From Segatella copri (GTDB lineage: Bacteria; Bacteroidota; Bacteroidia; Bacteroidales; Bacteroidaceae), in the NCBI RefSeq assembly GCF_019127135.1, contig NZ_JAHOEA010000101.1, forward strand, positions 1 to 5,439: a stretch of DNA of 5,439 nt, written 5' to 3'. The translations under genes were made by a program, and so were the position numbers. Under the pieces are notes generated by a model. That model worked only from the letters and a program-made list of their open reading frames with translations, did not search any database and had not been told where the DNA came from. Shown in pieces: positions 1 through 5,439 of the stretch; within the stretch, counting starts at the first letter, position 1; each line of letters starts with the position of its first letter.

Positions 1-3
1 GAG

Positions 4-45
4 GGAGCGAGGTTATGTTTTGGGAACCCCAAAACGCCTCGCTCC
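4..45. repeat. Two-part hairpin, possible part of a mobilization origin (oriT)
   Basis: Seen: GGAGCGAGG at 4-12 pairs perfectly with CCTCGCTCC at 37-45. Inside it, GTTTTGGG at 17-24 pairs with CCCAAAAC at 28-35, leaving a 3-base loop. Together this makes 17 base pairs with a small internal loop (13-16 opposite 36). No T-run follows, so a terminator is unlikely. Known: in Bacteroides mobilizable elements the origin of transfer usually lies just upstream of the mobilization genes and contains inverted repeats. Inferred: because a MobC-like remnant starts about 75 bases downstream, this is a candidate oriT-associated structure. No nick site was identified. Confidence 0.5.
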
Positions 46-118
46 ACCATGAGGGCGGAGATTTTTTGCTCCCGGCGGTCGCAGAAAGTAAGTGTACCAA
101 CTGTAAACAGTATATCGA

Positions 119-289
119 ATGACAAGCATACATGAACAGGACAAGAGAAAGGGCGGAAGACCGCCCACAGGCAGGGTTCGCAAGTTGTCGAAGTCTGTCA
201 CGGTGAAGTTCTCGAAACCAAGCTACGAGGCATTGAGGCTGAGGGCGAGAAAAGCCAACCGCAAGTTGGCGGAGTATATACGAGAGTAG
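119..289 (+). pseudogene. Truncated MobC-like plasmid mobilization relaxosome protein (N-terminal remnant)
   Basis: This 56-residue frame opens at ATG 119. It has a basic KRKGGRPPTGR segment (residues about 9-19), then LSKSVTVKFSKPSYEALRLR and RKANRKLAEYIRE. That is the layout of the N-terminus of MobC/MobB relaxosome proteins of Bacteroides mobilizable elements: a GGRPP stretch, then a ribbon-helix-helix-like strand and helices that bind DNA at oriT and assist the relaxase. The family is normally well over 100 residues. Here the frame ends at TAG 287-289. Reading on in the same frame gives T, a second TAG (293-295), then KGEVKSLLLMYAN before TGA 335-337. KGEVKSLL resembles what follows YIRE in intact relatives, so the stops look like later mutations rather than a natural end. 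No relaxase gene follows. A perfect GGGCGG/CCGCCC hairpin (151-166) lies inside the GGRPP codons. One hand-counted 60-base block (181-240) is 50% GC, far above the next gene. Family assignment is from motif memory and is fairly secure; function is probably lost. Confidence 0.75.
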
Positions 290-369
290 ACATAGAAAGG
301 AGAGGTTAAGTCTTTGCTTCTGATGTATGCAAATTGAAACTAAGAGTCATATATTGAAATGATGCCAGC

Positions 370-384
370 TATCCTCATAGGATA
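370..384. repeat. Short perfect inverted repeat
   Basis: TATCCT (370-375) and AGGATA (379-384) are perfect reverse complements separated by CAT. The 6-base arms are short and could arise by chance. It lies about 120 bases upstream of the -33 element, too far for a simple repressor site but possible for an activator. Confidence 0.3.
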
Positions 385-444
385 AAGCAACCATATAAAA
401 TCTTAATTGAATATTATTATTCTCCTTTGCAACAACAAAATATA

Positions 445-457
445 GTTCGGAACGAAC
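445..457. promoter_or_regulatory. GTTCG-GAA-CGAAC inverted repeat, possible regulator site
   Basis: GTTCG (445-449) and CGAAC (453-457) are perfect reverse complements around a 3-base centre. It lies about 50 bases upstream of the -33 box and is the only G/C-containing symmetric element in an otherwise AT-rich promoter region. That position suits an activator or response-regulator dimer site for the operon. The arms are only 5 bases, so chance is a real alternative, and no known regulator motif is recognised. Confidence 0.3.
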
Positions 458-504
458 AGAAAGACATGTTTTATGCGTTTTTTGTGTTAAACTGTATGAA
501 AATA

Positions 505-536
505 TTTGTAACTTCGAAATAAAAACATTATTTTTG
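505..536 (+). promoter_or_regulatory. Bacteroidetes-type promoter of the transport operon
   Basis: TTTG at 505-508 is followed after exactly 20 bases by TATTTTTG at 529-536. Known: the primary sigma factor of Bacteroidetes recognises a -33 TTTG and a -7 TAnnTTTG separated by about 19-21 bases; both boxes match in full. Transcription should start near 543, giving a leader of about 50 bases before ATG 593. The same transcript probably carries the barrel, transporter and fusion protein genes, because the downstream gaps are only 2 and 12 bases and the next terminator is at 5378-5420. Confidence 0.75.
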
Positions 537-592
537 CATCGCTTTTATAGCAAAAAGAAAAGTCATCTACAACTTTTTAATAGAAAGAAATA

Positions 593-2701
593 ATGAGAAA
601 TAGTTTTTGTATATTTTTTCTTCTTTGGGTTACTTTGGATGTTTTTAGTGGGGAAAAAAGTCTTTTCACAATAGGCTCTGATTTTATAGTAACCGATACA
701 ATATCAAAGAACTTGTCTGATACATCTAGAATCTTTAACTTGTCAGATGTCGTTGTAAAAGGTTCAAATATCATAACAAAATCAGACCGCTTAATATTAA
801 TTCCAACTTCTAATATGCAGAAGGCATCGTCATCTGCATGGGATTTGCTGAGCAAAATAAAACTGCCAGGAGTAATCGTTGACCGCCAGAACAAGAATGC
901 AACAACTATTAATGGAAGTAATATACTTTTTAAAATCAACAACATTGATGCCACTATTGCAGATTTTTTGACGATAATCCCAAGCGATGTAAAAAAAATA
1001 GAGTTTTTTGATAAATTAGGAGCACGATATAATGACAGTAACATTAGTGCAATCATTAACATTGTAACTAAAAGGCATACTTCTGGTGGACAATTTGGAC
1101 TCTATGAAGATGCGGCTCTAACAACAATGTCGCTATATAATAGTGCTTATGTCAAATTTAACAAGGCAAACAGTTTGTTTAGCCTAAGCTATAATAGCAA
1201 GTACCGAGATTATTCCAATTCATACACAGATACGTATCTAGAAAATGAAGATGTTGAAATATCCAGAAAGGGCGTAGAATCGCCATATGGATACTTTCTT
1301 CAAAATATAGATGCTGCATATAATTATTATAAGAATAACTTTACATTTAACATAAAATTCAACTATAGTACAAACCGAAACACCAATCAAAATTGCTCAC
1401 AGGAGATATTTGATAAGAAAAGTTTGATAGGAAATTCATTTAGGTCACCAAAAGACAAAAGTCATTCACCTGCAATAGACTTGTTTTCTGAATATAAAAT
1501 TTCCTCCAAACAGTCATTGCTCTTTAATATGGTAGGAAAAATATTACAGACAAACTATGATTATTCATATACTGAAAATGTAAACGAAAATAATTCCCAT
1601 TTTGAGTATGGGGTAGAAGGAAAGCGCAAGTCTCTTATAACAGAAATCATGCATACTTATTCTTTAAAAAATCTTTCATGGGATTCTGGTTTAAGATACA
1701 AATATTCAGACACTCACAATTTATATAGTTATGATATTACAAATGATTTTGATTCAAAAGACCAAAATTTATACGCTTATACCCAATTCTCTGGAAATGT
1801 TAAAAATATCTACTACATGGGGGGAATAGGTATAAATTGGGTTAGTTTCAAGGAAGGTGGCAATTCTTTTAACAAAGTATTATATCGTCCTTTAGGCAGA
1901 ATTAAGTATATGCCTTTAGACAATTTTAGTATGTCTTATCAATTTTCAATGCAACCAACAATACCAAGCTTGTCAACATTAAGTGGAATTACAAAAAATT
2001 TGAATAGATATGAATTCGAAACAGGCAATTCTGCCTTGCGTCCTTATGACAACATAAAACATAAATTATCTTTATCTTGGAATCCTAACAGATGGTATAT
2101 TTCACTAAACTACAATATCGAAAGTGCAAAAAATCTTTTTGCGTCTGGTATTTATTGTCAAAATGGGAAATCAGGTTATCAACATATAAATTTTGATTCA
2201 AAAACTGTTCGTAAAATAAATTTTTACACAAGCTTTGACATCATAAAGGACATGTTGTTCATTGATGGCTATATTTCATACAACTATTATAAATTTAAAA
2301 TAGAAGACGAAACTTTCTCTTTAACAGACTATACATATGGTGGGAAGATAGTGTTCTACCTGAAAAACTTTTCTGCAAATATATCTTTCAATCATAATCC
2401 AAGGGAATTATTTGGAATGAAAAGTTTTTATGGAGAATCCACAGGCAGCGTTGATTGTTCTTATAAATACAAAAGAATGACTTTCTCACTTGGAGTATGG
2501 AATCCGTTTAAAAAATATGTTCAGAGTTCTGGTTTCGAGTATGCTAGAAATGGTTTATATAAAACTGAGTATTTTAGAATAAAGGACAATGCTAATATGA
2601 TAACTCTAGGTGTTTCCTATGACATAAATTGGGGTAAATCTTATAAGGCAAGAAATAAAAGATTAAATAATTCGGACAACATAGATGGTATTGTAAAATA
2701 A
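593..2701 (+). CDS. Outer-membrane beta-barrel protein with TonB-receptor-type plug
   Basis: This 702-residue protein begins with a signal peptide (basic RN, then hydrophobic FCIFFLLWVTL, likely cut around residues 19-21). FNLSDVVVKG (48-57) corresponds to the L-(D/S)-E/D-VVV-x-G stretch that opens the plug in Bacteroidetes TonB-dependent receptors. The plug follows: LLSKIKLPGVIVD, TTINGSNILFKINN (104-117), then IIPSDVKKIEFFDKLGARY (128-146) and SAIINIVTKR (152-161), which match the conserved 'NG..vlilIng', 'ip..ikkIE....P.ArY' and 'iINIvTK' signatures. Residues from about 165 form a Tyr/Phe/Asn-rich barrel that ends in a final strand, ITLGVSYDINWG. The tail KARNKRLNNSDNIDG is typical of the outer-membrane beta-barrel family 3 type (OMP_b-brl_3), so the C-terminus looks intact. 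The N-terminal carboxypeptidase-regulatory-like domain common in these receptors is absent. It is the first gene after the promoter, 2 bases before the probable transporter start at 2704. It may be a receptor for the exported peptide or an outer-membrane route for it; that is inference. Composition is low (two counted blocks 27-28% GC). Confidence 0.85.
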   Translation: MRNSFCIFFLLWVTLDVFSGEKSLFTIGSDFIVTDTISKNLSDTSRIFNLSDVVVKGSNIITKSDRLILIPTSNMQKASSSAWDLLSKIKLPGVIVDRQNKNATTINGSNILFKINNIDATIADFLTIIPSDVKKIEFFDKLGARYNDSNISAIINIVTKRHTSGGQFGLYEDAALTTMSLYNSAYVKFNKANSLFSLSYNSKYRDYSNSYTDTYLENEDVEISRKGVESPYGYFLQNIDAAYNYYKNNFTFNIKFNYSTNRNTNQNCSQEIFDKKSLIGNSFRSPKDKSHSPAIDLFSEYKISSKQSLLFNMVGKILQTNYDYSYTENVNENNSHFEYGVEGKRKSLITEIMHTYSLKNLSWDSGLRYKYSDTHNLYSYDITNDFDSKDQNLYAYTQFSGNVKNIYYMGGIGINWVSFKEGGNSFNKVLYRPLGRIKYMPLDNFSMSYQFSMQPTIPSLSTLSGITKNLNRYEFETGNSALRPYDNIKHKLSLSWNPNRWYISLNYNIESAKNLFASGIYCQNGKSGYQHINFDSKTVRKINFYTSFDIIKDMLFIDGYISYNYYKFKIEDETFSLTDYTYGGKIVFYLKNFSANISFNHNPRELFGMKSFYGESTGSVDCSYKYKRMTFSLGVWNPFKKYVQSSGFEYARNGLYKTEYFRIKDNANMITLGVSYDINWGKSYKARNKRLNNSDNIDGIVK

Positions 2702-2703
2702 AA

Positions 2704-2772
2704 ATGATGAAAAATTTTCACTTTTCATACAACATGATTCTATGCAATGTGGCATTGCTTGTTTGTGTATGA
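2704..2772 (+). other. Out-of-frame start region of the C39 transporter (frameshift or indel site)
   Basis: The ATG ATG pair at 2704-2709, 2 bases after the barrel stop codon, is the natural start for the transporter but reads a 22-codon frame ending at TGA 2770. The transporter frame read upstream of its ATG 2742 gives NDEKFSLFIQHDSMQCG, the standard N-terminus of a C39 domain, but contains no ATG, GTG or TTG before the stop codon at 2694. One extra base, or a -1 shift, between about 2710 and 2725 joins the two as MMKNFSLFIQHDSMQCG. The heptamer A AAT TTT (2712-2718) is in the right phase for a -1 shift of the X XXY YYZ type. A base lost from the A5 run (2710-2714) or the T4 runs is the simpler explanation. 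Confidence 0.7.
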
Positions 2773-4904
2773 TATGTAAGTTTTTCGGTCGTAGCATTTC
2801 CATAGAAACTATGGCAAACTTATGTCATGCTAATAAAGAGGGAGTGTCTTTAATGGGATTAAGTGAGTCTGCTACGATTCTTGGTTTTCATGCTATAGCT
2901 GCAAGAACCAGTATCAATAAGTTACAAATTGTTCCTCTTCCTTGCATTTTGCATTGGAATCAAAATCATTTTGTCGTTTTATATAGAATAAAGAACAACA
3001 AATACTATATTGCTGACCCAGGAAAAGGTTTGATAACTTATACTCTTGATGAATTCAAGAAACATTGGCTAAGCACAAATACCAATGGTGAAGACAAGGG
3101 CATCGCTATGTTCTTGGAAACTACACCTGCCTTTTTTGCTTACAAGATGCAGAAAGAAGAGAACATAAAAGAAAAGCGGTCTTTTCGTTTTCTCTTGGGG
3201 TATGTGAAAAAATATCGTAAGTATTTTGGGCAAATTGTACTAGGTTTGGTTGTTGGAAGCCTTTTACAGTTAGTCTTGCCATTTCTCACCCAATCTATTG
3301 TTGATATTGGCATCAAAAACCAAGACATTGGTTTTGTTTGGCTGATATTATTGGGACAACTTATGCTAACAATTAGCCGAACAGCTATTGACTTTATCCG
3401 TAGATGGTTATTGCTTCATATCTCCTTGCGCATTAACATTTCACTATTGAGTGACTTCTTCATTAAATTACTGAAGCTTCCAATGTCTTTCTTTGACACA
3501 AAGCTTATGGGAGACTTGATGCAAAGAATGAGTGACCATAGTCGTGTGAATAAATTTCTCACACAGCAGACACTCAACATAACATTTGCGATATTCACTT
3601 TTGTTGTGTTTTCTGTGGTGCTGTTCTTATACGATAAATTTGTGTTTGCTATCTTCTTGCTTGGAAGTATTCTCTATGGCGCATGGATGACTTTATTCTT
3701 AAGACGGAGGAAAGTACTAGATTATGAGTTATTTGAACAGCAAGCCATCAACAACAACAAAACTTACGAGTTTATCACCTCTATGCAAGAAATCAAATTG
3801 CAGGATTGTGAGCAACGCAGAAGATGGGAATGGGAAGATACACAAGCTGATTTGTTTGGAGTACAGATGAAATCGCTCAAACTCCAACAAATGCAAGAAG
3901 CAGGGTGCATATTCATCAATGAAACTAAAAATACCATCATTACAGTTATAGCTGCAACAGCGGTAATTCACGGAGACATGACCCTTGGCATGATGCTTGC
4001 CATACAGTATATTATTGGTCAATTAAATACACCTGTAGATCAATTGATGAACTTCTTTTATTCCTTGCAAGATGTGAAGATTAGCTTGGAACGTATCAAC
4101 GAGATTCACCAGATGGATGATGAGAATGGAAAGGAAGGCTTGCTGACTTCTATTGAAGATAAGAATGAGGGCATTGACATCAAGAACATCATGTTCAAGT
4201 ACGACCCACATGCTTTGCGCAAAACCATAGACGATGTGAGCATTCACATTCCGCAAGGTAAGGTAACAGCCATCGTTGGCGCATCTGGCAGTGGAAAGAC
4301 CACCCTCATCCGCTTGATACTTGGTTATTATCCTGTCTTGGAGGGAAAAATAAACATTGGAAATACTGACATAAACAAACTCGACAAAAAGTGGTGGCGC
4401 AGACAATGTGGCGTAGTGATGCAGGATGGCGTTATCTTCTCGGAGAGTATAGCACGAAACATTGCCGTTGACGATGGCGACATAGACAAGGAACGGTTGT
4501 TGAAAGCAGCCGAGATAGCTTGTATCAAGGAGTATGTAATGGCTTTGCCTCTGAAGTTCAATACCAAGATTGGACGTGATGGCGTGGGACTAAGCCAGGG
4601 ACAGAAACAGCGTATCTTGATTGCAAGGGCGGTTTACAAGAATCCTGACTATATATTCCTTGACGAGGCTACAAACTCGCTCGATGCCAATAATGAGAGA
4701 AGCATCGTGGAGAACTTGGATAAGTTCTATAAGGGCAAGACCGTTGTGATTGTGGCTCATCGCCTAAGCACGGTGAAGAATGCCGACCAAATCGTGGTCA
4801 TCGACCATGGAAAGGTGGTTGAGATAGGCAACCATGAGTCTTTGACCGCCAAGCGAGGGGCATATTATAACCTTGTGAAGAATCAGTTGGAATTGGGAAA
4901 CTAA
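2742..4904 (+). CDS. Peptidase-containing ABC transporter (C39 protease, membrane and ATPase domains)
   Basis: This inner-membrane exporter cleaves the leader of a peptide substrate and pumps out the mature part using ATP. In the 720 residues counted from ATG 2742, the C39 domain covers 1 to about 130. Its catalytic Cys is C3 (QCGIACL), His is H76 (NHFVVLY) and Asp is D92 (ADPGKG). The six-helix membrane domain covers about 148-450, including SFFD and GDLMQRM stretches typical of type I exporters. The ATPase domain runs from about 475: Walker A GASGSGKTT (513-521), Q-loop Q561, signature LSQGQ (617-621), Walker B YIFLDEATN (D641, E642) and H-loop H673. All ATPase motifs are intact. ATG 2742 is the only in-frame start, but it leaves out the oxyanion-hole Gln, which lies six residues before the catalytic Cys (QHDSMQC) and is encoded at 2730. 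The true start is probably ATG 2704 or 2707 through a one-base discrepancy (see 2704-2772). The stop is 12 bases before the fusion protein gene. GC rises along the gene from about 32% to 53% in counted blocks. Exporter family is certain; the substrate is unknown. Confidence 0.93.
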   Translation: MQCGIACLCMICKFFGRSISIETMANLCHANKEGVSLMGLSESATILGFHAIAARTSINKLQIVPLPCILHWNQNHFVVLYRIKNNKYYIADPGKGLITYTLDEFKKHWLSTNTNGEDKGIAMFLETTPAFFAYKMQKEENIKEKRSFRFLLGYVKKYRKYFGQIVLGLVVGSLLQLVLPFLTQSIVDIGIKNQDIGFVWLILLGQLMLTISRTAIDFIRRWLLLHISLRINISLLSDFFIKLLKLPMSFFDTKLMGDLMQRMSDHSRVNKFLTQQTLNITFAIFTFVVFSVVLFLYDKFVFAIFLLGSILYGAWMTLFLRRRKVLDYELFEQQAINNNKTYEFITSMQEIKLQDCEQRRRWEWEDTQADLFGVQMKSLKLQQMQEAGCIFINETKNTIITVIAATAVIHGDMTLGMMLAIQYIIGQLNTPVDQLMNFFYSLQDVKISLERINEIHQMDDENGKEGLLTSIEDKNEGIDIKNIMFKYDPHALRKTIDDVSIHIPQGKVTAIVGASGSGKTTLIRLILGYYPVLEGKINIGNTDINKLDKKWWRRQCGVVMQDGVIFSESIARNIAVDDGDIDKERLLKAAEIACIKEYVMALPLKFNTKIGRDGVGLSQGQKQRILIARAVYKNPDYIFLDEATNSLDANNERSIVENLDKFYKGKTVVIVAHRLSTVKNADQIVVIDHGKVVEIGNHESLTAKRGAYYNLVKNQLELGN
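2744..2758 (+). repeat. Small perfect hairpin at the C39 active-site codons
   Basis: GCAATG (2744-2749) pairs with CATTGC (2753-2758) around a TGG loop, directly over the codons of the catalytic Cys region and next to ATG 2742. In RNA it could affect initiation at 2742 or ribosome movement. It starts 25 bases after the A AAT TTT heptamer, farther than the usual 5-9 bases for a frameshift-stimulating structure, so a regulatory role is weakly supported. Confidence 0.3.
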
Positions 4905-4916
4905 AATGCTTTTAAT

Positions 4917-5393
4917 ATGGAACAGAATGAAAAAGAATCAGATAATATCGAGTTGAGAAGCGAGAAGGTGAGGAACGTGATAGGCAAAGTTCCTCCTCGC
5001 CTCGTCAGCTTGGGAACGGTTGTCATTACGACAATAGTCCTCGCCCTCGCAGTTGCTTTCTACAAGATACCTTATCCTATATCCATAGAGGCTAATGGTG
5101 AGGTCATCAATCAAAGAACAGTGCAAGTGTTTGGGCCATACAAGTATTTGTATCTTTTCGATGAGCTAAGGACGGCTCATGTATCTTTCGAGGGCAACGA
5201 TAATGCATCTTATAACTGCAACATCACAAGCCATAAAGCCAGGCTCATACATAGGGAAGATGGTAACTATTTTATGGCTATAGCCACAGTGAGTACACAG
5301 GGACAAAAGTCCCCTGTGTTGCAAAAGTACATGAAAGCCGATGTCAGAATCATCGTCAGCAACAAAACGTTATGGCAGCAGGTATTCGGATAG
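4917..5393 (+). CDS. Minimal HlyD-like membrane fusion protein lacking lipoyl and coiled-coil regions
   Basis: In type I secretion, HlyD-family proteins link the inner-membrane exporter to the outer-membrane exit channel. This one has 158 residues, where the family usually has about 400. Residues 10-28 (NIELRSEKVRNVIGKVPPR) are a cytoplasmic segment that strongly resembles the N-terminus of Bacteroidetes HlyD proteins. A single membrane helix follows (about 29-49, LVSLGTVVITTIVLALAVAF), then IPYPISIEANGEVIN (51-65), the first periplasmic strand. Normally the lipoyl domain and a long coiled-coil hairpin come next; here the sequence passes at once to a short beta-rich part (about 66-120), and the C-terminal LQKYMKADVRIIVSNKTLW (135-153) matches the closing strands of the HlyD barrel domain. 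The frame is continuous and both ends look family-like, so this is an in-frame internal reduction, not a broken gene end. It starts 12 bases after the transporter stop and its stop sits inside the terminator loop. It may act as an exporter accessory, or pair with a full-length partner elsewhere. Confidence 0.75.
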   Translation: MEQNEKESDNIELRSEKVRNVIGKVPPRLVSLGTVVITTIVLALAVAFYKIPYPISIEANGEVINQRTVQVFGPYKYLYLFDELRTAHVSFEGNDNASYNCNITSHKARLIHREDGNYFMAIATVSTQGQKSPVLQKYMKADVRIIVSNKTLWQQVFG

Positions 5394-5420
5394 TCTATGT
5401 CCGAACACCTGCCGTTTGTT
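5378..5420 (+). terminator. Rho-independent terminator of the transport operon
   Basis: GCAGGTATTCGGA (5378-5390) pairs with TCCGAACACCTGC (5400-5412) with a single A-C mismatch (5384/5406) and a 9-base loop (5391-5399). A T-rich tail, GTTTGTTTT, follows (5414-5422). The left arm encodes the last residues of the fusion protein (QQVFG), and its TAG stop codon is the first three bases of the loop. This closes the three-gene transcription unit. The 17 bases left after the tail hold nothing recognisable. Confidence 0.8.
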
Positions 5421-5439
5421 TTAGGATGCATATTGTGTT

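Larger units (their letters stand above)
338..592 (+). other. AT-rich gene-free leader upstream of the transport operon
   Basis: This stretch lies between the last in-frame stop of the mobilization remnant and the start of the barrel gene. I found no reading frame here with features of a real gene: the forward ATG-started frames are all under 20 codons, and none has a double-glycine leader. It contains two short perfect inverted repeats (370-384 and 445-457) and the operon promoter (505-536). From the predicted transcription start near 543 the 5' leader would be about 50 bases, A/T-rich, with an A-rich stretch instead of a Shine-Dalgarno sequence before ATG 593. Confidence 0.6.

Noticed and set aside
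13..201. A 62-codon reverse-strand frame
   Set aside because: It lies opposite the hairpin and the MobC-like remnant, resembles no family I know, and exists only because the GC-richer forward code leaves the antisense frame open.
577..1062. A 161-codon reverse-strand frame opposite the start of the barrel gene
   Set aside because: The forward frame there carries the signal peptide and the plug signatures, so the reverse frame is a shadow in AT-rich DNA.
2744..2758. Hairpin as a proven stimulator of programmed -1 frameshifting
   Set aside because: It begins 25 bases after the heptamer and has only six base pairs; known stimulators sit 5-9 bases downstream and are larger. Kept only as a small repeat.
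2704..2772. A 22-residue peptide that could be the missing cargo
   Set aside because: It has no double-glycine leader, its 3' part overlaps the C39 active-site codons in another frame, and it is better explained as the shifted start of the transporter.
4023..4406. A 127-codon reverse-strand frame inside the transporter gene
   Set aside because: It lies opposite the intact Walker A part of the ATPase domain and has no features of its own.
1..5439. CRISPR array, tRNA, rRNA or insertion sequence
   Set aside because: No evenly spaced direct repeats, no cloverleaf-like or rRNA-like sequence and no transposase frame were seen on either strand.

Overview
The window looks like Bacteroidales DNA, probably a Prevotella/Bacteroides relative. 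The pointers are a textbook Bacteroidetes promoter (TTTG, 20 bases, TATTTTTG), A-rich start regions without clear Shine-Dalgarno sequences, a TonB-receptor-like outer-membrane barrel of the Bacteroidetes type, and a membrane fusion protein whose N-terminus (IELRSEKVRNVIGKVPPR) is typical of Bacteroidetes HlyD-like proteins. The species cannot be fixed from this window.

Positions 1-337 are a remnant of a mobilizable element. A strong two-part hairpin (4-45) is followed by a short reading frame (119-289) that encodes the N-terminal part of a MobC-type relaxosome protein. It is cut off by two nearby stop codons, although MobC-like sequence seems to continue past them. No relaxase gene follows. 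Positions 338-592 hold no gene but contain two short perfect inverted repeats and the promoter.

Positions 593-5420 form what appears to be one complete three-gene transcription unit: (1) an outer-membrane beta-barrel protein with a TonB-receptor-type plug (593-2701); (2) a peptidase-containing ABC transporter with a C39 protease domain, a transmembrane domain and an ATPase domain (2742-4904, true start probably 2704); (3) a very short HlyD-like membrane fusion protein of 158 residues (4917-5393), whose stop codon lies in the loop of a terminator (5378-5420). C39 transporters cut a leader (usually ending in double glycine) off a small peptide and export it, so the operon most likely matures and exports a peptide across the envelope. 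No precursor peptide, modification enzyme or TolC gene is visible.

Three points deserve most attention. The fusion protein keeps only the two ends of a normal HlyD protein and lacks the lipoyl and coiled-coil parts that normally reach TolC. The conserved N-terminus of the C39 domain, including the oxyanion-hole glutamine, is encoded upstream of the only in-frame ATG and is joined to a good start codon only if one base is gained or a -1 frameshift occurs; an in-phase A AAT TTT heptamer lies at that spot. Base composition rises steeply along the operon, from about 28% GC in the barrel gene to about 50% at the end of the transporter gene, which suggests a mosaic origin.
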